A stretch of 21,297 bases of DNA from a virus, in IMG/VR virus record IMGVR_UViG_3300022542_001022, positions 1 to 21,297 of that record. One strand, 5' to 3'. Below are positions 14,247-21,033 of this stretch, piece after piece. The notes under the pieces were generated by a model. The model had not been told where the DNA came from, did no database searches, and worked only from the letters and a program-made list of their open reading frames with translations. Numbering within the stretch: position 1 is the stretch's first letter; every line of letters begins with the position of its first letter. A program made the position numbers and the translations under genes.

Positions 14247-16880
14247 TTAAAAATCCAATAATGATTCTATTACCATTCCTTGTTTTGAAGGAACGTCTTT
14301 ACCAATCGCTTTTATGATATTACCAAGAGGTTTATCAACTAATCGTGTAATATGAGCAGGCATATCAATTTCAAAGTTATCATAAAACCACTGTGGAACG
14401 ACTTCCATATCAGTAGGCAATGCAATGCTTTTGAAACGTCCAACCTTCTGCTTAATATAAAATACTTTAATCTTCATCCCTGAAGTGATTGGCATACTTT
14501 CTTTATCGTTATGTTTTTCAAGATTTAAGTTATAATGTATACTGGCTGCAACATGACCTGGTAATCTTTGGCCTGCTCCATATATTTCTAAATCTTTCGT
14601 ATACTTTTCTACGTTCTGTACACCTTTGGGTAAACCAATAGTCATCACATCATCAGCATTTTCTAATTCTTCTTTATAATCAACAATATCTTGAGCAATT
14701 ATATCCCATGATTCATCTTTAAGGAACCGTTCCACAAATGAATTAAGTCTTTTAGAAACTGCAGGTGGTAATGTTGTTTTCTTAGTATCAACACCCATGA
14801 CTTTTAACTTATCAACTTTTTCACCTTCATTATCAATAACATGAAGAATGTATCGTTTTTTATCAACAAAGATTCCACGATCAGAAACAATTTCACGACC
14901 AGTTAAAATGATATCATCAAAACCTGGATTACATAAGAAAGTTTCTCTCATAAATTCTGGGAATGAATCACTTATTACTTCTCCAACTCTATCAGCAATT
15001 AATACAGCTTGCTCAGCATTCTCTGCATGTGTTACAAAATACGTACTATCAGTATCACCATATGCGACTGACCATTTGTCAGAATATCCATGGTGAATTT
15101 TTCCATCATGTGTCTTCTTAGTATCTAAATCAACATATGTACCATCTTTCAGTTTGTATTTCTGTAAGTCAGGTACAACATATTCACCATCTAATAATTC
15201 ACAAGCCTTAGCACATTGATGAACAAGAATCATACGACCAGTACCAGTTGTACTTTCTCCCATTCTTAAATCATAAAAACGGAAATATGCATTATTTAAT
15301 GCACCATATAAACTATTCAGTTTAATCTTATATACATATTGTAATCTATCATAATATGCTGCTTTTTGTTTGTCTCCATCATTCAACGCCTGTCCTTTTA
15401 GCTTTTGGAATTCTTTACGTGTAGAGTACCATTCTTCAAGAATAGCTGGGATAATACCTTTTTTCTCTTGAGTGAATACAGTACCATACCCACTAACAGC
15501 ACAAACGTCATCCTTTAACACTCCTCTCCACTCATCAGCAGTTTTCTTTAATATATCACCATTCTCATATTCAAGTGTAAGTTCAACAAAACTACCTTTT
15601 GCAATTTCTTCTGATGCCCTTACTGTTTCAACAAACTGACCTATTAATGTTTCAGGACTGATGTTAATAGAACGGATAGCAGATGGATATAGGGAGTTAA
15701 TATCAACAGAGCCTATGTTTTCATGTAATCCTACTTGTGGGATAAGTACGAACGCACCTTGAATAGATCCAGTCGTATCAGGTACATGAACATTGGGAAC
15801 TCGTAAGTTTAAATCATGCCAACAGTAATTATTGATAGCAAGTTCAGCAAGTTTTAATGTACCACCAACGTGTTTAAACAAGCCACCAGAAATATGATAC
15901 ATTTCATTTGCAAGTGCAACATAACCAAGACGGTTTTCAAATCCTACAAGAACTTCCGTATCTCGTATATTGTACCGAACAAAATATTGAAAGTCTTTAC
16001 GATATAAGTCATGAAGAGTTCCTTCATAATGTAGTTTAGGTAACTCTGGCAGAACGTCAAGTGCAACAGATTCTAATTTATAAGATGGTCTTTCTGCCAT
16101 CTCATATTTTTTGAATAGTTCAAGATAATCAACACTTTCACGACCTTGTAAATCAATAGTCTCTTGTATGTTTCCAAACTTTTCAACTTCACGGTATCTA
16201 GGATTTCCAGCACCTGGAAAAGATAACATTCTAAAATATTTCTTACCAAGAACAATTTCAATTCTTTTAGCAATATACGGCATATCAAAGAAGTCACTAT
16301 TCCAACCACATAACACATCACAATCTTCTATTTCAGCAATGATGTAGAGTAATAATTCTTTTTCATTTTTACAGAATACAATTTCTGCTAAGTCATTAAG
16401 TTCTTGATCAAATTGTTTTGGATCTGTCCAAGAATCATCAGGTGGAACACAATACACAACAGTACGGTTTTCGTGTTGATGATGCATTGCAATAGAGTTG
16501 ATTGGAGCGTATGGATTAGCAACAGAACTGAAACCAAGTTCCTTGTCGTAATCAACTTCAATATCCAGAAAGCAAACATTAAGGATAGGAGCAGGTTTCC
16601 CATAATAGTAGTCAGAAAGAATACGTATTTCAGGAGCGATATCAGATTCAAATAACTCCAACCCATAGCTTTCCATGTCTGAACGAGCAGCATTAAATTC
16701 TTTCGCAGTTCTGAAGTCGTGACGAGTTAATTTATCACCGAATATGCTGACATCTTCTCCTTCTTCGTCTTTAGTAAAGAAGAAAAATGGAGCTGGATAA
16801 GTTTTCTCTACTCTACCATCAGGTCCACGCTCCCATACTATTACATCATCACCTTTTCTTTTGGCGGATATGTAACTCAA
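14247..16880 (-). CDS. 43: Family B DNA polymerase (gp43-like) with 3'-5' exonuclease
   Basis: The protein has 877 residues, close to T4 gp43 (898). Exonuclease motifs: ExoI 'FLDIEVDYD' (D106/E108), ExoII 'GWNSDFFDMPYIAKR' (D196), ExoIII 'YNIRDTEVL' (Y303/D307). Polymerase motifs: A 'VDINSLYPSAIR' (D393), B 'KIKLNSLYGALNNAYFRFYD' (518-537), C 'YGDTDSTYF' (D609/D611). All catalytic residues are present and there is no intein or split. The chain ends in 'MVIESLLDF', the expected clamp-docking tail. The start is an unusual TTG overlapping the groES stop (TTGA), with GGAG seven bases upstream inside groES; no ATG occurs in frame before the conserved region. Translation is therefore likely coupled to groES. 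Confidence 0.97.
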   Translation of the reverse strand: MSYISAKRKGDDVIVWERGPDGRVEKTYPAPFFFFTKDEEGEDVSIFGDKLTRHDFRTAKEFNAARSDMESYGLELFESDIAPEIRILSDYYYGKPAPILNVCFLDIEVDYDKELGFSSVANPYAPINSIAMHHQHENRTVVYCVPPDDSWTDPKQFDQELNDLAEIVFCKNEKELLLYIIAEIEDCDVLCGWNSDFFDMPYIAKRIEIVLGKKYFRMLSFPGAGNPRYREVEKFGNIQETIDLQGRESVDYLELFKKYEMAERPSYKLESVALDVLPELPKLHYEGTLHDLYRKDFQYFVRYNIRDTEVLVGFENRLGYVALANEMYHISGGLFKHVGGTLKLAELAINNYCWHDLNLRVPNVHVPDTTGSIQGAFVLIPQVGLHENIGSVDINSLYPSAIRSINISPETLIGQFVETVRASEEIAKGSFVELTLEYENGDILKKTADEWRGVLKDDVCAVSGYGTVFTQEKKGIIPAILEEWYSTRKEFQKLKGQALNDGDKQKAAYYDRLQYVYKIKLNSLYGALNNAYFRFYDLRMGESTTGTGRMILVHQCAKACELLDGEYVVPDLQKYKLKDGTYVDLDTKKTHDGKIHHGYSDKWSVAYGDTDSTYFVTHAENAEQAVLIADRVGEVISDSFPEFMRETFLCNPGFDDIILTGREIVSDRGIFVDKKRYILHVIDNEGEKVDKLKVMGVDTKKTTLPPAVSKRLNSFVERFLKDESWDIIAQDIVDYKEELENADDVMTIGLPKGVQNVEKYTKDLEIYGAGQRLPGHVAASIHYNLNLEKHNDKESMPITSGMKIKVFYIKQKVGRFKSIALPTDMEVVPQWFYDNFEIDMPAHITRLVDKPLGNIIKAIGKDVPSKQGMVIESLLDF

Positions 16881-17164
16881 GAAAGCACTCCAACTATATC
16901 TTGTTCAAATACGATAAGTAATGTGTCACCTTCATGCTCTTGTTCTAATCCAGTACCATCTGCCACAATAACTCTGTCACCTTCTTTAACAGACATTGGT
17001 CGTATTGAACCATCTTCAAGCACTTTACCTATTCCAACAGCAATCACAGTACCAGTCGTTGGTTCTTCACCACCACCAGCAATAACGATTCCACTATCAG
17101 TTGTTTCTTTCGCTTCATCGCGTTTGATAATAACACGATCATATAAGGGACGAAGAGTACTCAT
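16877..17164 (-). CDS. groES: GroES-type co-chaperonin
   Basis: The protein has 95 residues, a standard GroES length. It opens with 'LRPLYDRVIIKRDEAKETTD', followed by the mobile loop with 'SGIVIAGGGEEPTTGTV', which keeps the hydrophobic Ile-Val-Ile segment that contacts GroEL. It continues with 'GDRVIVADGTG' and 'LLIVFEQDIVGVL'. T4 uses the unrelated-in-sequence gp31 for capsid folding with host GroEL; this phage carries a true GroES fold and no GroEL in the window, so it would form a hybrid with the host chaperonin. One base separates it from the dsbA stop, and its end overlaps the polymerase TTG start. The ribosome site (AGGAGGAG) lies in the dsbA end. Confidence 0.93.
   Translation of the reverse strand: MSTLRPLYDRVIIKRDEAKETTDSGIVIAGGGEEPTTGTVIAVGIGKVLEDGSIRPMSVKEGDRVIVADGTGLEQEHEGDTLLIVFEQDIVGVLS
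16881..16891 (-). promoter_or_regulatory. Ribosome binding site for the TTG start of DNA polymerase
   Basis: GGAG at 16888-16891 stands seven bases before the TTG at 16878-16880, inside the last codons of groES. This supports TTG as the true polymerase start. Confidence 0.6.
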
Positions 17165-17165
17165 G

Positions 17166-17447
17166 TTACTCTCCTCCTAATTTGCCTTCAACTAGAGTTT
17201 CATAAAGAAGTTCAAAGTCTTCATTCTCTGCTTGTAAGTCTGCGTAGTTATGTTTATACATCGTACGTGCTAATTTGTTTACAATCTTTTTTGGAACATC
17301 AAATTGATTGTGCACTGCATCGGCAATTTCTTTCATTGATTCTTTTTCGTCGTCGGCACGTTGAAGACAATGCGTCATTTCTGCAAGCATTTGTTTCATT
17401 TTCTGACGGTCGGTAGGACTGCTAGGAATAGTAATATGGTCACTCAT
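17166..17447 (-). CDS. dsbA: DsbA-like double-stranded DNA-binding protein
   Basis: The protein has 93 residues, against 89 in T4 DsbA. The C-terminal half ('QFDVPKKIVNKLARTMYKHN', 'YADLQAENEDFELLYETLVE') fits the T4 DsbA helical pattern, with a corresponding 'Gly-Val/Asp-Val-x-KK/GK' turn and 'YHKDN'-like and 'AExEExxELYDT'-like sections; the N-terminal half is less conserved. In T4 this small protein binds double-stranded DNA and was described as helping late transcription. It is the first gene of the operon with groES and DNA polymerase, behind a sigma70-type promoter (17477-17505), with AGGAG before the ATG. Confidence 0.8.
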   Translation of the reverse strand: MSDHITIPSSPTDRQKMKQMLAEMTHCLQRADDEKESMKEIADAVHNQFDVPKKIVNKLARTMYKHNYADLQAENEDFELLYETLVEGKLGGE

Positions 17448-17476
17448 GTGTTTCTCCTTTTTATTGTTATACGGAG

Positions 17477-17505
17477 ATTATACACTAAGTGTAGAGAAAA
17501 AGCAA
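17477..17505 (-). promoter_or_regulatory. Sigma70-type promoter for dsbA-groES-polymerase
   Basis: On the minus strand: TTGCTT (17500-17505), 17-base spacer, TATAAT (17477-17482), 29 bases before the dsbA ATG. The -35 is part of the U-tract of the terminator of the preceding gene. The spacer and -10 edge include an interrupted palindrome, TACACT-A-AGTGTA (17481-17493), a possible operator. Confidence 0.65.
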
Positions 17506-17523
17506 CGGGTCATTGCTGACCCG
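17496..17523 (-). terminator. Rho-independent terminator after the lytic transglycosylase gene
   Basis: On the minus strand CGGGTCA-GCAA-TGACCCG forms a perfect 7-bp stem (17506-17523) with a GCAA GNRA-type loop, followed by TTGCTTTTT. It lies nine bases after the lytic transglycosylase stop. Confidence 0.85.
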
Positions 17524-17531
17524 CTGAAAGT

Positions 17532-18470
17532 TTAAGAAGAGGTTAACCCAACATGTGAGTTGAAGGGTCTAACTTCATTGATGATACGTCTAAGTACATG
17601 TTTATAATAAATGTGTTCTTTATGGTTCTTAATTCTATTAGCAGCACCCTGTCCAGTATTATATGCTACAACAGATTGTGACCAACTTTTGCTTTTCTTA
17701 CGATGGTCAGCAAAATTAAAAGCAGCTAATTGTAAACTAAACACATCATTTTGAATTAACTTAATGATAATTTCTTCATCACGAACTCGTTTTAAAGATT
17801 TACGTGCTGGAAAGTTTGTAGTAACCATACTTGGGTGAATTTTTAAAATACCCCTTGCTGTAGCTACTTTCATTTGCATTACACCATATGAGCGTTTACC
17901 CATTGGTAAATTAGTGTCACCGATGCGGTTACCAAAAGCACCTGCTCGGGTTTCTTGAATTAAAATTGCTTGGATAGTTTCAGGATACCCAATTCTTTTC
18001 CCAACATGATAAGCAAGTGTTATCAATTTACGTTGTTCAGGATTGTATCTAGTGTTTCTACCTTGATTCTTAACAATTGTAACAGCAATATTTTGTTCTG
18101 TCTCACCATCATTACTACCAACATTATAATCAACAGAATTAATAGTTAAGGATAGAGGAGGAGGACATAATTCAGCATTCTTTGCTGCGAGGGTGTATGG
18201 ATTCATTGAAGCTTCTGTTGTAAGTCTCACAGCTTCTGTTCGGCTACGTTCTACTTCAATAATAGCTTTGGCTTGTTGTAATGTTGCATTTGAATCAGCT
18301 ACTTTAATTGCTTCTAAGGTGGTCATACCTTTAAATGCTACAGTACAGATTGCTACAGTACAAATAGTGATGTATAACCCACGTGGATGTTTCTTAAAAT
18401 AAGTCTTTACATTTTCAATATAATTCACCCAGTTCTTCTTGTCTAGGAGTTTAGTTGCCTGCTTCTTCAT
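17532..18470 (-). CDS. Membrane-anchored lytic transglycosylase (SLT domain)
   Basis: The protein has 312 residues. A positively charged N-terminus is followed by one hydrophobic segment (about 32-48, 'LYITICTVAICTVAF'), likely an uncleaved signal anchor. Then come a helical region (50-100), a Pro-rich link and an SLT-like catalytic domain from about 145. The presumed catalytic Glu is E173 in 'IQAILIQETRAGAFGNRIGD', followed by 'SYGVMQMKVATARGIL' and 'SVVAYNTGQGAANRI', the usual order of family 1 lytic transglycosylase motifs. It would cleave peptidoglycan between MurNAc and GlcNAc, for lysis or genome entry. The gene has its own promoter and terminator, unlike its neighbours. The ribosome site is GAGGT. 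Confidence 0.85.
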   Translation of the reverse strand: MKKQATKLLDKKNWVNYIENVKTYFKKHPRGLYITICTVAICTVAFKGMTTLEAIKVADSNATLQQAKAIIEVERSRTEAVRLTTEASMNPYTLAAKNAELCPPPLSLTINSVDYNVGSNDGETEQNIAVTIVKNQGRNTRYNPEQRKLITLAYHVGKRIGYPETIQAILIQETRAGAFGNRIGDTNLPMGKRSYGVMQMKVATARGILKIHPSMVTTNFPARKSLKRVRDEEIIIKLIQNDVFSLQLAAFNFADHRKKSKSWSQSVVAYNTGQGAANRIKNHKEHIYYKHVLRRIINEVRPFNSHVGLTSS

Positions 18471-18512
18471 TCTGTACTACCTCAAATTTAAAATAAGCGA
18501 AAGCAAGCCTAG

Positions 18513-18529
18513 TTAAAGACTTACTTTAA
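18513..18529 (-). other. Small hairpin in the leader of the lytic transglycosylase mRNA
   Basis: TTAAAG and CTTTAA pair around a 5-base loop. The element lies between the promoter -10 (18537) and the start codon (18470), in an unusually long leader of about 60 bases. The stem is AT-rich and weak, so regulation is only a possibility. Confidence 0.35.
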
Positions 18530-18536
18530 TCATACC

Positions 18537-18565
18537 ATTATACTACATTACCCTACAAAAATCAA
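18537..18565 (-). promoter_or_regulatory. Sigma70-type early promoter for the lytic transglycosylase
   Basis: On the minus strand: TTGATT (18560-18565), 17-base spacer, TATAAT (18537-18542). The elements and spacing are the same as for the clamp promoter at 13492-13520. It lies in the gap after the 2OG oxygenase stop. Confidence 0.75.
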
Positions 18566-18574
18566 CAGCTAATA

Positions 18575-19198
18575 TCACGCGAACTCACGCAGCCAACTCG
18601 TGTAATCTCCTGGAAAACATTTGGGATCATACAAAAATTGCTTTTCTGTCGCAATATGGAACCGAACTTGATATAAATCACCTACTAAAATTTCAGTGGT
18701 ATTATTGATAAAATGTGGTTCACTTGGAAATAGTATCAACGTTCCACGTTGAGGATTAAATCCAAATTGATGTTGCGCAAACTCTAACTTACCACCGTAT
18801 ACTTCAAAATCAGAATCAAAAGGAATCCGTTCTTGATAGTCACTTAAAAATAATACACCAGTAAAATCTCTGTCTTTTGTTTTAAGCCATTTCTTTCCTA
18901 TGTAATTACTATTTTCGCAATGTGGAGGATATCCTTTACATTCATCTGTATACCATTCAAATACCATTGGTTCAGTACCACGATAATCTACTCTATAATA
19001 TTCTTCAAATTCTGGGATAAGTTGTTCAATACGATTGAATATAATTTCTTCTGCACGGTCATGCATGCGTATAGTTTTAACTGGATGTCCTTCTGTATCC
19101 TCATCAGGAACAGTAAGTCCAAGCATATCTACCAAGTCTTCACAGTGAAGAGGAGAGATGAACTCCTGTTTAATTAAGAAAGGAGATTTAATTGCCAT
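18575..19198 (-). CDS. 2-oxoglutarate/Fe(II)-dependent oxygenase
   Basis: The protein has 207 residues, consistent with a single double-stranded beta-helix domain of the prolyl-4-hydroxylase-like type. The probable iron ligands are H93 and E95 in 'YPPHCENSNY' and H162 in 'LFPSEPHFINNT', with R179 in 'YQVRFHI' as the 2-oxoglutarate-binding residue. The motif is HxE rather than the more usual HxD, which is allowed in the superfamily. 'GGKLEF' and 'GFNPQRGTLILFPS' are typical core strands. Such enzymes are frequent in marine T4-like phages; the substrate (protein residue or nucleobase) is not known. AGGAG precedes the ATG, 17 bases after the protease gene stop. Confidence 0.85.
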   Translation of the reverse strand: MAIKSPFLIKQEFISPLHCEDLVDMLGLTVPDEDTEGHPVKTIRMHDRAEEIIFNRIEQLIPEFEEYYRVDYRGTEPMVFEWYTDECKGYPPHCENSNYIGKKWLKTKDRDFTGVLFLSDYQERIPFDSDFEVYGGKLEFAQHQFGFNPQRGTLILFPSEPHFINNTTEILVGDLYQVRFHIATEKQFLYDPKCFPGDYTSWLREFA

Positions 19199-19215
19199 AA
19201 GTTGGCTCCTATTTA

Positions 19216-20136
19216 TTATTTTGTTATAAAGGTAAGATCTTCTGTAAGTTTAATATCGTTATTTTGTGTTAAACGAATACGTAACTCTTCTACCAGATGA
19301 TCATCGCTGATTTCAAAAAATTCAGCTGGTGTTTCAATATCTTTAAATTCTTCTTCAAGCATATCCCAATCAATAACTTCAACAGTTTCTTGTATTGATG
19401 GATCAATTAAGAACTTACCTTTTTCAAGAATGTTTTGTCCTACTAATAATTTATGGTCCATGTTACTACGATCATTGAGATTAAATAATGCATCTTGTAT
19501 ACGTTTACCGTTTACTTCAATGTTCAATGCAATCACTGGACGATACTCAGTACCACCATCAGCTGATTTAACAGCTTGTTTGTCTTGCAATGGTAAAGTA
19601 ATAACGTTGTTTGATATATCTTTGGATACGAAACTAACAGTATTTGCTTTTTCGTGTATTTCAAATTTTTCAGCATGAAGTGAACTCATTAACGCACCAG
19701 TATCTACTTTGCCTTTTAATGTAACAGGTTGCGGGAAAGTAGTAAACCGAATTTCTACAACATCACCAATAACATTTTGATCATTTGCTTCACGAACCAT
19801 TACTTGTGTCATACGAGCTTTGGAAACAAACTTTACATTGACAGGACGGATTTGAAGTCTAACTGCTGTCCACACAAAAACTAAACGATCTTGAAAACTT
19901 TTTGCATCATCAGAGTCTGTATGCTTTTCGTCATACTTAGCAACGTTTTCTTTCTTACGATCAAGAGCGTATACCATCATAGGTTTTTTCTTATCATTAA
20001 CAATATCTTCAAGAGGATATACAGTACTACTTGTAAACCGATATTGTATCCCGTCAATAGAAATCTTTTCAGGTATAGACGATAGTTTACCTTGTGAAAA
20101 ATCTTTGTTTAATTCTTGTATGTTTTCAAATTTCAT
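19216..20136 (-). CDS. Retropepsin-like aspartic protease domain protein (RimB / 'ATP-dependent zinc protease' family)
   Basis: The protein has 306 residues. Residues 138-245 carry the family signature: 'LKGKVDTGALMSSLHAEKFEI' with the catalytic D145-T146-G147-A148, 'EYRPVIALNIEVNGK', and 'FNLNDRSNMDHKLLVGQNIL' followed by 'GKFLIDPS'. Pfam names this family a putative ATP-dependent zinc protease, but the fold is that of a retropepsin, and the bacterial member RimB/RloA2 acts with RimK-type ligases. Residues 1-130 are an extra N-terminal part I do not recognise, and residues 255-306 form an acidic tail. No ATP-grasp ligase gene is in the window. The gene stands between a 71-residue protein and the 2OG oxygenase in one transcript. 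The substrate is unknown. Confidence 0.8.
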   Translation of the reverse strand: MKFENIQELNKDFSQGKLSSIPEKISIDGIQYRFTSSTVYPLEDIVNDKKKPMMVYALDRKKENVAKYDEKHTDSDDAKSFQDRLVFVWTAVRLQIRPVNVKFVSKARMTQVMVREANDQNVIGDVVEIRFTTFPQPVTLKGKVDTGALMSSLHAEKFEIHEKANTVSFVSKDISNNVITLPLQDKQAVKSADGGTEYRPVIALNIEVNGKRIQDALFNLNDRSNMDHKLLVGQNILEKGKFLIDPSIQETVEVIDWDMLEEEFKDIETPAEFFEISDDHLVEELRIRLTQNNDIKLTEDLTFITK

Positions 20137-20150
20137 TATGATACCTTCTT

Positions 20151-20366
20151 TTACTTAACTTTAACTTCAGCATCTGCATAGCTTTTATATACATCTTCAA
20201 TATCATTAAAGAAACTTTCAAAATCACTATCAGTTTTTGCATTACGAATAGCAGAATGTAATTCACTCATTAATGAACGTAACATATGGCTACAATCTTT
20301 AAACTTCTCACCTTCATTTAACTGAACACCAGCTAATTCCATTAATCGTATCTTATCCATTTGCAT
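20151..20366 (-). CDS. Small hypothetical protein (71 residues)
   Basis: A helical, charged protein ('HMLRSLMSELHSAIRNAKTD', 'DFESFFNDIEDVYKSYADAE') of no recognised family. It overlaps the end of the exonuclease gene by 14 bases, and GAGGAG precedes two possible starts (ATGCAAATG), so the protein may begin at residue 1 or 3. It precedes the retropepsin-like gene by 14 bases in the same transcript. Confidence 0.7.
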   Translation of the reverse strand: MQMDKIRLMELAGVQLNEGEKFKDCSHMLRSLMSELHSAIRNAKTDSDFESFFNDIEDVYKSYADAEVKVK

Positions 20367-21024
20367 TCTCCTCGTAGAAGGTATTTATGCGTTCCAACAA
20401 TGGTACAACGTAATCATCAATCTTGCGTTTAAACACCAATGGCATCATTCCTTTCTCAACTGCAATGATTATCACGATATCTTCAATAGCTTCACCGAAT
20501 AACTCGTGATACATAATAGCATACGCAGTACATTGCAAGAAATAATCTTCTATCATGTCTGCATCTTTGTTACTATTGGACGTCTTAAAATCAATGATAG
20601 ATAGTGTCCCTTCGTATTCTCCCACACAATCAACCCGACCAGCAAGTGTTAATTTATCACTATACATTGGAATTTCTTGAGCACGAATATTGTCAATTTT
20701 GTTAAGGCGGAGTTTGATTTGATTGAATAAACGAATGTATTCTGGTTTCTCGCCTTTTAAGAAACCTTCTTCATTATTGAGGTATTTTTCGGCTAATAGA
20801 TGAACTGCAGTTCCACGAGTGGCACATCGTGCAGTTTCTGTATCAGCTTTTTTTGGACCGAGGGATTGTCTCCAAGCTTCAAGATATGGTTTAGGCTTGT
20901 CGCTAAGGACAGTTGTTATTGAAGGATATTTTGTTCCAGACGGAGTTGTATACCAACGCTGCCCATGGACAATTTCAGCATGCAATTCATCAAATTGTGG
21001 AATGTTTGTGTGTACGAACTTCAT
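20353..21024 (-). CDS. PD-(D/E)XK exonuclease, RecB/MGME1-like
   Basis: The protein has 223 residues. Core motifs in order: 'RGTAVHLLAEKYL' with H75, 'GRVDCVGEYEGTLSIIDFKTS' with D132, D145 and K147 (the D-x-K form of (D/E)xK), and 'YFLQCTAYAIMYHELF' with Q164 and Y168, the RecB-type QxxxY motif. The N-terminal 'YPSITTVLS' is common in phage members and MGME1-like enzymes. It is probably a single-strand-specific DNA exonuclease used in replication, recombination or host DNA breakdown. It stands just downstream of a basic protein and overlaps the next gene by 14 bases. Confidence 0.87.
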   Translation of the reverse strand: MKFVHTNIPQFDELHAEIVHGQRWYTTPSGTKYPSITTVLSDKPKPYLEAWRQSLGPKKADTETARCATRGTAVHLLAEKYLNNEEGFLKGEKPEYIRLFNQIKLRLNKIDNIRAQEIPMYSDKLTLAGRVDCVGEYEGTLSIIDFKTSNSNKDADMIEDYFLQCTAYAIMYHELFGEAIEDIVIIIAVEKGMMPLVFKRKIDDYVVPLLERINTFYEENANG

Positions 21025-21033
21025 ACATCTTCT

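Noticed and set aside
14247-16880. Intein or homing insertion in the DNA polymerase
   Set aside because: The protein length is normal and motifs A, B and C are continuous with no extra domain.
19205-19218. AATAAATA (late-box match) on the minus strand before the 2OG oxygenase gene
   Set aside because: The box directly abuts the AGGAG ribosome site, so transcription starting six or so bases downstream would remove it; it also overlaps the stop of the upstream gene. Probably chance in AT-rich DNA.
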